A stretch of DNA of 9,694 bases from Gemmatimonadota bacterium (GCA_003695865.1 RFGQ01000803.1:1-9694); one strand, 5' to 3'; numbered from the stretch's first letter, positions 1 through 5,547 are shown. Made by a program: numbers and translations. The notes: generated from the letters alone by a model not told the origin.

Positions 1-2
1 GG

Positions 3-116
3 CCGAACATCACGACCGGCCCTCTCCTCGTCGTGATGTTCGGCCTGGCGCTGGTGGTGGCCTTCGTGGTGCGGAGGGTCCGCCGCGTGCAGCCGGGTCA
101 GCGCGTGCGGGTGTGA
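3..116 (+). CDS. C-terminal end of a membrane protein of unknown function (partial)
   Basis: The window opens inside a reading frame that ends at TGA 114-116. The visible 37 residues begin PNITTGPLLVV, run through one clear hydrophobic segment of about 19 residues (LLVVMFGLALVVAFVV), and end with a basic tail (RRVRRVQPGQRVRV). Nearly every codon ends in G or C, as in the confirmed genes here, which supports real coding. The arginine-rich tail after the hydrophobic stretch suggests a last transmembrane helix with the C-terminus in the cytoplasm (positive-inside rule). The N-terminal part lies outside the window, so no family or function can be named. It could be a single-anchor protein or the last helix of a multi-pass protein. 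It converges on aroF. Confidence 0.6.
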   Translation, partial: PNITTGPLLVVMFGLALVVAFVVRRVRRVQPGQRVRV

Positions 117-127
117 TTTCTCGTCCT

Positions 128-160
128 CCGGGCGGGGACGGCCACACCGTCCCCGCCCGG
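128..160. terminator. Perfect 14-bp hairpin between convergent genes
   Basis: Left arm 128-141 (CCGGGCGGGGACGG) and right arm 147-160 are perfect reverse complements around a 5-base loop (CCACA). It fills the 48-bp gap between the end of the upstream membrane protein and the end of aroF, so it is placed to stop transcription from both sides. Neither strand shows a U-tract after the stem, so it is not a canonical intrinsic terminator. It may act by the strength of the stem alone, with Rho, or as a 3'-end stabiliser. Confidence 0.65.
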
Positions 161-164
161 ATGC

Positions 165-1205
165 TCAGCCGGCCACGGCGGCTTCGGCTTGGGCGAGCGT
201 GCGACCCGCGGCGTCGGCGAAGGGCCTGAGGCCGTCCATCAGCTGGTCGAACTCGTCGAACGTGAGCGACTGGTCGCCGTCCGAGACGGCGCACTCGGGC
301 TCGGGGTGCACCTCGACGATCAGCCCGTCGGCGCCCGCCGCGATCGCCGCGTAGGAGAGCGGCGCGACCAGGTCCCTTCGTCCGCCCGCGTGCGACGGAT
401 CGGCCAGCACGGGCAGATGCGTCTCGCGCTTCAGAACGGGGATCGCCGCGAGGTCGAACGTGTTGCGCGTGGCGGTCTCGAACGTGCGGATGCCGCGCTC
501 GCACAGGATCACGTGACTGTTCCCCTGCTTCATCACGTACTCGGCCGCGAGCAGCAGATCCTTGACCGTCGCCGCCATGCCTCGCTTGAGCAGCACCGGG
601 CGGTGGAGGCGACCCACTTCGGTGAGCAGCGCGAAGTTCTGCATGTTGCGCGCGCCGATCTGCAGCACGTCGGCGTACCCGGCCACCAGCTCCACCTGCC
701 TCGTGTCCATCACCTCGGTGACCACGGGGAGCCCGAAACGGCTGCGCGCCTCGGCCAGCCACTGCAGAGCCTGCTCGCCATGGCCCATGAACGAGTAGGG
801 AGACGTGCGGGGCTTGAACGCGCCCCCGCGCAGCGCACGGGCACCGGCCGCACGCACGTGGCGGGCCGTCTGCGAGAGCATTTCGGGGCCTTCCACGGAG
901 CAGGGGCCCGCCACCACGACGAACTCTCGGCTCCCCAGGCGCACCTCGCCCAGCGGGATCTCGGTCGGTTCGGCCACGAACTCGCGGCTCGCGAGCTTGT
1001 AGGGCCGCATGACCGGCAGCACGTTCTCGACGCCCGGGATCGAGAGCAGCGCCAGCCCGCGCAGCCGCTCTTCGTCGCCCACGCACCCGATGACCGTGCG
1101 GTCCTGGCCGCGCGAGACGTGCGTTTGTAAGCCGAGCGCCTCGACGCGCTCTCGAATGTGGTCCAGCTCCTCCTCGGTCACGCCGCGTCGCGTGATGATG
1201 ATCAT
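165..1205 (-). CDS. aroF: 3-deoxy-7-phosphoheptulonate (DAHP) synthase, type I-beta with N-terminal ferredoxin-like domain
   Basis: The 346-residue protein condenses phosphoenolpyruvate and erythrose 4-phosphate to DAHP, the first step of the shikimate pathway, in the cytoplasm. Residues 1-70 (MIIITRRGVTEEEL to VLPVMRPYK) form the ferredoxin-like domain which, in the Thermotoga TM0343 relatives, mediates feedback inhibition by Tyr and Phe. The TIM barrel follows. Motifs seen are AGPCSVEG (99-106), LRGGAFKPRTSPYSF (125-139), LLKRG, CERGIRTFE, DPSHAGGRRDL and EVHPEPE. The expected metal ligands C102, H272, E298 and D309 are all present, and the length is normal for the family. The ATG at 1205 is preceded by AGGAG (1215-1219) at a 9-base spacing. 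The gene stands alone behind a Tyr-codon attenuator (1278-1419) and is divergent from fbaB-rpiA-rpe, which belong to the pathways supplying erythrose 4-phosphate. The family is certain; effector specificity is inferred. Confidence 0.96.
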   Translation of the reverse strand: MIIITRRGVTEEELDHIRERVEALGLQTHVSRGQDRTVIGCVGDEERLRGLALLSIPGVENVLPVMRPYKLASREFVAEPTEIPLGEVRLGSREFVVVAGPCSVEGPEMLSQTARHVRAAGARALRGGAFKPRTSPYSFMGHGEQALQWLAEARSRFGLPVVTEVMDTRQVELVAGYADVLQIGARNMQNFALLTEVGRLHRPVLLKRGMAATVKDLLLAAEYVMKQGNSHVILCERGIRTFETATRNTFDLAAIPVLKRETHLPVLADPSHAGGRRDLVAPLSYAAIAAGADGLIVEVHPEPECAVSDGDQSLTFDEFDQLMDGLRPFADAAGRTLAQAEAAVAG

Positions 1206-1277
1206 GGTTCGCTACTCCTGGCGGGTTCGGACATGCGCGCGCCCCGGGTCCGCTGGCGTCGGGGAGCCGAAGGCACG

Positions 1278-1304
1278 AAAAAAGGCCCCCGGTCCCCGGG
1301 AGCC
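1278..1304 (-). terminator. Intrinsic terminator of the aroF attenuator
   Basis: Read on the minus strand, GGCTCCCGG (1304-1296), loop GGA (1295-1293) and CCGGGGGCC (1292-1284) form a 9-bp stem with a single G-U pair. Six Us (1283-1278) follow directly. This is a canonical intrinsic terminator lying 72 bases upstream of the aroF start codon, so it interrupts its own gene's leader rather than ending a gene. Its 5' arm is complementary to a segment of the leader-peptide ORF (1364-1356), giving the alternative antiterminator fold. Confidence 0.88.
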
Positions 1305-1377
1305 TCGGCACGGCCGTCGCGCGGCGCGTCGTGGTTCGTACGAACGCGCGCTACCGCCGGCTCCGCTCCGCGGGGCC
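1299..1377 (-). promoter_or_regulatory. Transcription attenuator: mutually exclusive protector and antiterminator hairpins
   Basis: Three segments on the minus strand compete. Segment 1 (GGCCCCGC, 1377-1370) pairs with segment 2 (GCGGAGCC, 1366-1359) in 7 of 8 positions around a GGA triloop. Segment 2 can instead use GGAGCCGGC (1364-1356) to pair with GCC-GA-GGCTCC (1309-1299), giving 9 bp with a two-base bulge. That consumes the 5' arm of the terminator at 1278-1304. Segment 1 starts nine bases after the last Tyr codon of the leader peptide. A ribosome stalled on Tyr codons should cover segment 1, free segment 2 and allow readthrough. A ribosome reaching the stop codon (1353-1351) should cover segment 2 and allow termination. 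The pairings are seen in the sequence; the mechanism is inferred from classical trp/phe attenuators. Confidence 0.82.
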
Positions 1378-1419
1378 GTGGTGACGATACCAATACCGAT
1401 AGGCGCGTTCGTGCTGCAT
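1351..1419 (-). CDS. Tyr/Trp-rich leader peptide of the aroF attenuator
   Basis: This short ORF of 22 codons starts at ATG 1419-1417 and stops at TAG 1353-1351. It begins MQHERAYRYWYRHH and ends in an arginine-rich tail. Three Tyr codons and one Trp codon fall within codons 7-11, just before the protector hairpin of the attenuator. All three Tyr codons are TAT, whereas the aroF, fbaB and most other Tyr codons in this window are TAC; a poorly used codon could make stalling more sensitive to charged tRNA-Tyr. The product probably has no function of its own: translating it senses aromatic amino acid supply for DAHP synthase. No Shine-Dalgarno sequence precedes the ATG. With the promoter proposed at 1426-1455 the transcript would begin at or very near the ATG, that is, be leaderless. 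Confidence 0.83.
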   Translation of the reverse strand: MQHERAYRYWYRHHGPAERSRR

Positions 1420-1425
1420 GGGGGA

Positions 1426-1455
1426 AACGTGCGCCGGCCCCGGCCGCCCTGTCAA
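1426..1455 (-). promoter_or_regulatory. Candidate aroF promoter
   Basis: On the minus strand a perfect TTGACA (-35, 1455-1450) is followed after 18 bases by CACGTT (1431-1426), a poor -10 element. Transcription would start near 1419, which is the A of the leader-peptide ATG. The -35 match is exact in an otherwise very GC-rich stretch and correctly placed for the attenuator. The -10 is weak, so the exact start is uncertain. Confidence 0.4.
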
Positions 1456-1490
1456 GCGCGGGCCCGCTGGAGGATCGGGCCGCCGGGCGC

Positions 1491-1496
1491 TACATT
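1491..1496 (+). promoter_or_regulatory. Candidate -10 element for the fbaB operon
   Basis: TACATT stands out as an AT-rich hexamer fitting TAnnnT in GC-rich surroundings, 80 bases before the fbaB start. I see no convincing -35 at 16-18 bases upstream. The context GCGCTACATT resembles GCGCTATCTT at 8914-8923, upstream of the last gene, so the two may represent the same kind of host promoter. The rest of the divergent intergenic region (1497-1564) shows nothing further that I can name. Confidence 0.35.
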
Positions 1497-1576
1497 GGCC
1501 GCGCTGGGCCGATCCTCACCGGCAGGGGAGCCGTCCCGGCCACGTCCAACCGTCGTCCGTCTCCAGGAGGAATCCG

Positions 1577-2506
1577 ATGTCCACCGGTACCGCCGCGCCC
1601 GCCCAGAAGGCCGTGAAGCGGCCCACCCTGGACGAGCTCGATATGCCGCTCGGCAAGCGTGTGCGCCTGAACCGCCTGCTCTACGAGCGCGGTCCGAAGA
1701 ACGGCACGCTCCTGATCCTGCCCATCGACCAGGGGCTCGAGCATGGCCCGGTCGACTTCTTCCCGAATCCGGCCTCGCAGGACCCCGACTTCCAGTGGCG
1801 ACTGGCCGACGAGGGCAATTACAGCGCGGTGGCCTGTCACTACGGACTCGCGGCGAAGTACATGAAGCGCTACGCCGGCCGGGTGCCGCTGCTGCTCAAG
1901 ATCAACGGGAAGACGAACATCCCCTCCGACGAGGACGCGCTCTCCACGCTCACGGCGAGCGTCGAAGACGCGGTATCGCTGGGCGCCGATGCGGTCGGCT
2001 ACACGCTCTACGTGGGCTCTCCGCGCCAGGACCAGGACATCCGGCAGTTGCAGGAGGTCCGGGAGGCCTGCGACAAGTGGAACATGCCCCTGGTCGTGTG
2101 GTCCTACCCGCGGGGCGCCGCAATCGAGGCCAAGGGCGGGCGGGACTCGCTCTACGCCGTCGACTACGCGGCGCGGGTGGCGCTCGAGATGGGTGCCGAC
2201 ATCGTGAAGCTCAACATCCCCAAGCACGGGCCCAAGGACGGCGAACAGCCGGGCCCGTACGCTGGGCTCGAGTTCACCTACGCCGAGGGGGCGAGACGGG
2301 TCGTCGAGTCGGCCGGACGCTGCATGGTTCTGTTCAGCGGCGGCAGCAAGATCTCGGACGACGATCTGCTCGAGAAGGCGCGCACGGCCATGGAGGCCGG
2401 CGCGACCGGCCTGATCTTCGGCCGCAACATGTGGCAGCGCCCCTTCGACGAGGCGCTCGCGATCTCGGAGCGGGTGCACGAGATCCTGCGCGGGTTCGGC
2501 GCCTGA
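1577..2506 (+). CDS. fbaB: Class I fructose-bisphosphate aldolase, DhnA/FbaB type
   Basis: The 309-residue cytoplasmic enzyme reversibly cleaves fructose 1,6-bisphosphate to dihydroxyacetone phosphate and glyceraldehyde 3-phosphate through a Schiff-base lysine. It resembles E. coli FbaB: LLILPIDQGLEHGPVDFFPNP at about 45-65, VWSYPRGAA (174-182), GADIVKLNIPKHG (206-218) with K211 as the expected Schiff-base lysine, FSGGSK (253-258) phosphate loop, and LIFGRNMWQ (279-287). The ATG at 1577 is chosen because AGGAGG (1565-1570) precedes it by 6 bases; the frame stays open further upstream but there lacks a ribosome site. It is divergent from aroF and first in a run with rpiA and rpe, though a 91-bp gap with a large hairpin separates it from rpiA. 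The related DhnA-type enzyme of archaeal aromatic biosynthesis is less likely, given the FbaB-like features and the normal DAHP synthase next door. Confidence 0.93.
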   Translation: MSTGTAAPAQKAVKRPTLDELDMPLGKRVRLNRLLYERGPKNGTLLILPIDQGLEHGPVDFFPNPASQDPDFQWRLADEGNYSAVACHYGLAAKYMKRYAGRVPLLLKINGKTNIPSDEDALSTLTASVEDAVSLGADAVGYTLYVGSPRQDQDIRQLQEVREACDKWNMPLVVWSYPRGAAIEAKGGRDSLYAVDYAARVALEMGADIVKLNIPKHGPKDGEQPGPYAGLEFTYAEGARRVVESAGRCMVLFSGGSKISDDDLLEKARTAMEAGATGLIFGRNMWQRPFDEALAISERVHEILRGFGA

Positions 2507-2517
2507 GGGAGCCGGGC

Positions 2518-2566
2518 GTGCCGGGGGCCGCCGCGCCCGTCGCTTCGGGCGCGGCCGCGGCGGCAC
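2518..2566 (+). repeat. Large imperfect hairpin between fbaB and rpiA
   Basis: A perfect 10-bp core (GCCGCGCCCG 2530-2539 with CGGGCGCGGC 2546-2555) encloses the loop TCGCTT. It is extended by outer complementary arms GTGCC (2518-2522) and GGCAC (2562-2566) with small internal bulges. It begins 12 bases after the fbaB stop codon. There is no U-tract, so it is more likely a 3'-end stabiliser, partial terminator or RNA-processing site that could set different levels of fbaB and rpiA mRNA than a full intrinsic terminator. Confidence 0.6.
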
Positions 2567-2597
2567 CCCGTTCCTTCCAACGACAGCGGCCGGGGTC

Positions 2598-3299
2598 GTG
2601 AGCGACAGCGAATCCCTCAAGAAGCAGGCGGCCTTCGAGGCCATGGACCGGGTGCGGGACGGCATGCGCCTGGGCCTGGGCACGGGCAGCACGGTAGCCT
2701 ACTTCCTCGAGGCGCTCGGTGCGCGGGTGCGGGCCGGTGCCTACTGCGACATCATGGGCGTTCCGACGTCGCTGTGGACGGCGGAGCGGGCCCGTGAGTT
2801 GGGCATTCCCCTCACGTCGCTCGCCGAGCACCCGCGGCTCGACCTTGCGGTGGACGGCGCGGACGAGGTCGATCTGGATCTGCGCCTCATCAAGGGGCTC
2901 GGCGGAGCCCTGCTGCGAGAGAAGATGGTGGCCCAGGCGGCGGAGCGACTGATCATCGTCGCCGACGAGCGCAAGCTCGTGCCCGGCCTGGGCCAGCGGG
3001 CCCCGCTGCCCGTCGAGGTGGTGCAGTTCGGCTGGGAGTGGCACCGGCCCTTCCTCGAGGCGCTGGGGGCCCATCCCACGCTGCGCACCGACGCGTCGGG
3101 GCGGCCGGTCGTGACCGACAACGGCAACTACATCCTCGACTGCCGCTTTCCCGAGGGCATCGCCGACCCCGAAGCGCTCGACGCCGCGCTCAGCCGCCGG
3201 GCGGGCATCGTGGAGAGTGGCCTGTTCCTCGGCATGGCCGACGAGGCGCTCATCGCCGGTGCGAAGGGGGTCGATGTGATCCGGAGGGAGGCCGCGTGA
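2598..3299 (+). CDS. rpiA: Ribose-5-phosphate isomerase A
   Basis: The 233-residue enzyme interconverts ribose 5-phosphate and ribulose 5-phosphate in the non-oxidative pentose phosphate pathway. The family signatures are intact: GLGTGSTVAYFLEALG (26-41) phosphate loop, DGADEVD (86-92), and KGLGGALLREK (99-109). By alignment to the E. coli enzyme (D81, D84, K94, E103), the catalytic set here is D86, D89, K99 and E108, with identical spacing. The length is normal. The start is GTG at 2598, and no strong Shine-Dalgarno sequence precedes it, which fits modest expression or coupling to fbaB. The last codon and stop overlap the GTG start of rpe by 4 bases, so the two are translationally coupled. 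Confidence 0.95.
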   Translation: MSDSESLKKQAAFEAMDRVRDGMRLGLGTGSTVAYFLEALGARVRAGAYCDIMGVPTSLWTAERARELGIPLTSLAEHPRLDLAVDGADEVDLDLRLIKGLGGALLREKMVAQAAERLIIVADERKLVPGLGQRAPLPVEVVQFGWEWHRPFLEALGAHPTLRTDASGRPVVTDNGNYILDCRFPEGIADPEALDAALSRRAGIVESGLFLGMADEALIAGAKGVDVIRREAA

Positions 3300-4003
3300 C
3301 CGTCCGCCTGGCGCCCTCGATCCTCTCGGCCGACTTCGGCCGCCTGGCCGAGCAGGTGCAGGAGGCCGTCGAGCACGGGGCCGATTGGATCCACGTGGAC
3401 GTGATGGACGGCCACTTCGTGCCCAACATCACGATCGGTCCGGCGGTCACGCACGCCGTGCGCGCCGCGACGGACCGCACCGTCGACGTCCATCTGATGA
3501 TCGAGGCGCCCGACCGCTACCTCGAAGCTTTCGTGGACGCCGGCGCCGACGTTGTGACCGTGCACCTCGAGGCCTGCACGCACCTGCACCGGACGGTCCA
3601 GCGGATCCGCGAGTTGGGAGCCCGCGCGGGCGTGGCGGTCAACCCCGCGACGCCGGTGGACCACCTTCGCGACATCGTGGCCGACCTCGACCTGTTGCTC
3701 GTCATGTCGGTCAACCCCGGCTTCGGCGGTCAGCGCTATATCGAAGCGTCGACGCAGCGTCTGGCCCGGGCCCGCGCGCTGCTCGACGCGGAGGGCCGCG
3801 CGGGGGCGCTGCTCGAGGTCGACGGCGGCATCGACGAACACACCGCGGGCGACGCCGTGGCCGCCGGCGCCGACGTGCTCGTCGCCGGATCGGCCGTCTA
3901 CCGTCACGACGCCGGTCTGGTCGAGGCCCTGCGGAGGCTCCGAGCGGCCGCCGAGGCCGGGCTGGCGCGGCGGCGGGGCGGGAAGGGCGCCGAAGGGCGG
4001 TGA
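3296..4003 (+). CDS. rpe: Ribulose-phosphate 3-epimerase
   Basis: The 235-residue TIM-barrel metalloenzyme interconverts ribulose 5-phosphate and xylulose 5-phosphate. The start is GTG 3296, inside the rpiA stop (GTGA overlap), with GGAGG at 3283-3287 eight bases ahead; the frame stays open upstream but only this start gives the standard N-terminus TVRLAPSILSADF. Conserved motifs include S9, HVDVMDGHFVPN (33-44, with metal/catalytic H33 and D35), VHLMIE (65-70, H66), MSVNPGFGGQ (137-146) and EVDGGI (174-179, catalytic D176). A basic tail (ARRRGGKGAEGR) extends slightly past the usual end. It shares substrates with RpiA, and together with transketolase and transaldolase (not in the window) it links pentoses to the erythrose 4-phosphate needed by AroF. 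Its stop overlaps the next gene by 4 bases. Confidence 0.95.
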   Translation: MTVRLAPSILSADFGRLAEQVQEAVEHGADWIHVDVMDGHFVPNITIGPAVTHAVRAATDRTVDVHLMIEAPDRYLEAFVDAGADVVTVHLEACTHLHRTVQRIRELGARAGVAVNPATPVDHLRDIVADLDLLLVMSVNPGFGGQRYIEASTQRLARARALLDAEGRAGALLEVDGGIDEHTAGDAVAAGADVLVAGSAVYRHDAGLVEALRRLRAAAEAGLARRRGGKGAEGR

Positions 4004-4740
4004 CCGACCACACGCTGCTCGCGGTCTTCGCGCATCCCGACGACGAGGTGATCGCGGCCGGTACGCTGTTGGCCGAGCGGGCTGCGGGCACCCGCGTCGT
4101 GATCCTGTGGCTCACCCGCGGCGAGATGACCGAAGCCTTCGGACCGATCCCGGTCGCCGAGGTCGCCGGGCGCCGCGAGGCCCTCGGGCGGCGCGCCGGA
4201 GAGCTTCTCGGGGCGGAAACCCGCTTCCTGGACCTTCCCGACACGCGTCTCAGGGCCACGCCCGAGGCCGTGGAAGCGGTGGCGCGGGTCGTCGCCGAGG
4301 TGCGTCCCGACGCGCTGCTCACCTGGGGCGACGCGTGGGTGCGGGGATTCCGGCACCCCGATCACCGCGAAACGGGCGTGCTCGCCCGAGACGCGATCAC
4401 GGTCGCGCGCATCGCCAAGCGCGTCGCTCCGGCCGAACCGTACCGGGGCGCCTGCCCCATCTTCACGCTCCGCGACGTGCATTCCCGGCTTCCCTGCGTC
4501 GCCGTGGATGTGGAGCCCCACCTCGAAGAGCTGCACGCAGTTGCTGCCCTCTACTGCGAAGCTCAGGGGTTCGGCGACGCCGAGTGGCTCGAAGCGCGGC
4601 TCCGCACGGCAGGTGTCCGGCACGGTCTTCGGTTCGCCGAAGAGTTCGACGCCTGGGAGTCGGGGGCGGGTGTCGTCGAGCGACTGCTTCCACCCCTGGG
4701 AGGACCGTTCCACGTACATCCCGACCGGGCCGCGAGCTGA
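4000..4740 (+). CDS. PIG-L/LmbE-family zinc-dependent deacetylase, substrate unknown
   Basis: The 246-residue protein begins with the family hallmark AHPDDE (11-16; H12 and D15 expected zinc ligands, D14 the likely catalytic base) and carries the second hallmark HPDH (119-122; H122 third ligand). The family removes acetyl groups from N-acetylglucosamine-type substrates: GlcNAc-PI, the mycothiol precursor (MshB) and the bacillithiol precursor (BshB). No signal peptide is seen, so it should be cytoplasmic. The start is GTG 4000, overlapping the rpe stop by 4 bases (GTGA), which suggests coupled translation with the pentose phosphate genes. No thiol-biosynthesis partner lies in the window, so a BshB/MshB-like role is only a possibility. 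It could equally act on a sugar derivative or in damage repair. Confidence 0.88.
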   Translation: MTDHTLLAVFAHPDDEVIAAGTLLAERAAGTRVVILWLTRGEMTEAFGPIPVAEVAGRREALGRRAGELLGAETRFLDLPDTRLRATPEAVEAVARVVAEVRPDALLTWGDAWVRGFRHPDHRETGVLARDAITVARIAKRVAPAEPYRGACPIFTLRDVHSRLPCVAVDVEPHLEELHAVAALYCEAQGFGDAEWLEARLRTAGVRHGLRFAEEFDAWESGAGVVERLLPPLGGPFHVHPDRAAS

Positions 4741-4763
4741 CGGGCGTCGCCGCGACGGAACAT

Positions 4764-4793
4764 TTGCTTCCACCGGGTCCTGGACCCTAGTGT
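4764..4793 (+). promoter_or_regulatory. Candidate promoter of the phosphorelay operon
   Basis: TTGCTT (4764-4769) and TAGTGT (4788-4793) are separated by 18 bases and resemble -35 and -10 elements. Transcription would start around 4800, about a dozen bases ahead of the first gene at 4812. The AT content here is higher than in the flanking coding DNA. The -10 matches TAnnnT only, so this is moderate to weak evidence. Confidence 0.4.
4775..4787. repeat. Perfect inverted repeat between the candidate -35 and -10 boxes
   Basis: GGGTCC-T-GGACCC is a perfect 6+1+6 inverted repeat lying exactly in the spacer of the proposed phosphorelay promoter. That is where a dimeric repressor or MerR-type regulator might bind. 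As RNA it could also fold as a short hairpin (5-bp stem, CTG loop) acting as a weak terminator for the upstream deacetylase gene. The sequence does not decide between these. Confidence 0.4.
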
Positions 4794-4811
4794 GTTCCAA
4801 CGTACACGAGC

Positions 4812-5183
4812 ATGGGGGCCATGAGCGATTCGATCATCGACCGCGAGGCGATTCGCCGCCTCGAAGACTGGGGCGGTCCGCACCTCGTGACGCAGATGAT
4901 TCGATTGTTTCTCGAAAACGCGCCGGTCCGCATGGAGCAGATGCGGGCCTGCTTCGAAGACGACCCCGGTGACGGACCCATGCGGGGCGCCCATTCCCTC
5001 AAGTCGAGCGCCGCCAACGTCGGGGCGGAGCGGGTGCGCGAGCTGGCGCAACGTATGGAAGACCTTGCCCACGAGGGTGACCTGGACCGGTTCCGCGCCC
5101 TCGTTCCCGAACTGGAGGCGGCGTACGCGGAGGCCCGCGACGCCCTCGAACCGCTCACGCGAGGCAGCTCCGATGAGGCGTAA
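4812..5183 (+). CDS. Histidine phosphotransfer (HPt) domain protein
   Basis: The 123-residue all-helical protein carries a single HPt domain. The phospho-accepting histidine is H61 in RGAHSLKSSAANVGA (58-72), the classic HPt signature HxLKSSAANVGA. It should relay phosphate between the receiver domains of the hybrid kinase and a response regulator. The next gene, a single-domain receiver, starts inside this gene (11-base overlap), and the hybrid kinase follows, so all three parts of a phosphorelay are coupled. Two starts are possible: ATG 4812, chosen here, or ATG 4821 (giving MSDSIIDREAI). Neither has a strong ribosome site at a good distance; GGGGG at 4814-4818 is too close to the second. 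If the proposed promoter is right, the 5' leader would be only about 12-20 bases. Confidence 0.92.
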   Translation: MGAMSDSIIDREAIRRLEDWGGPHLVTQMIRLFLENAPVRMEQMRACFEDDPGDGPMRGAHSLKSSAANVGAERVRELAQRMEDLAHEGDLDRFRALVPELEAAYAEARDALEPLTRGSSDEA

Positions 5184-5525
5184 GATCGCGGTGGTGGAGG
5201 ACAACCCCGACAACCGCCTGCTCGTGCAGGCGATCCTCGACGATCTCTACGAGATCAGCGAGTACGAGACGGGGACCGAAGCGGTGCAGGGCCTGGTCGA
5301 GGACGCTCCCGACCTGGTGCTGCTCGACATCTCGCTCCCCGAGATGGACGGCACCGAGGTGCTGGCGTGGATCCGTGAGCAGCCCTCGCTCGCACGCACG
5401 CCCGTGATCGCCCTCACGGCACACGCCATGGCCGGCGACCGCGAGAAGTACCTTTCGCTCGGGTTCGACGACTACCTCACCAAACCGATCGTCGACGAAT
5501 CCCTCCTGCTCGAGGCGATCGAGCG

Positions 5526-5547
<22 letters not shown>
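5173..5547 (+). CDS. Single-domain response regulator (receiver only, DivK/CheY-like)
   Basis: The 124-residue protein is a complete receiver domain and nothing else. Acidic pocket E9/D10 (VVEDNPDN), phospho-acceptor D52 in LLDISLPEMDG (50-60), switch residue T82 (ALTAHAM) and K104 in LTKPI (102-106) are all present, so it should be phosphorylatable. There is no output domain; such proteins act as phosphate shuttles or sinks, or work by binding partners. ATG 5173 has GAGG (5161-5164) eight bases ahead, and the gene overlaps the HPt gene by 11 bases and the kinase gene by 22. The DxNxxN start and LTAHAM-GDREK-Y segments resemble DivK and the regulators that commonly accompany hybrid kinases. 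Its likely partners are the HPt upstream and the kinase downstream. Confidence 0.94.

Noticed and set aside
189..1130. A 313-codon open frame on the + strand opposite aroF
   Set aside because: aroF on the minus strand has full catalytic motifs and correct length; this frame is a His/Arg-rich mirror without recognisable features.
1206..1430. T-box riboswitch as the control element for aroF
   Set aside because: I see no T-box bulge consensus or specifier stem architecture. A translated Tyr-rich leader ORF with ribosome-dependent alternative hairpins explains the terminator better.
1418..1576. An upstream extension of fbaB giving a 362-residue protein
   Set aside because: The extra residues are Arg/Gly/Pro-rich and cover the divergent promoter region; AGGAGG six bases before ATG 1577 fixes the start.
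1577..2506. Aldolase gene as an archaeal-type aromatic precursor enzyme (ADH synthase)
   Set aside because: The PNP-rich FbaB-like N-terminal region matches E. coli FbaB, and a normal DAHP synthase is encoded next door, so the alternative aromatic route is unnecessary.
1490..2692. A 400-codon open frame on the minus strand opposite fbaB
   Set aside because: It is antisense to a confident aldolase, has no recognisable motif, and its composition (rich in Arg, Ala, His) is the usual shadow of GC-rich coding DNA.
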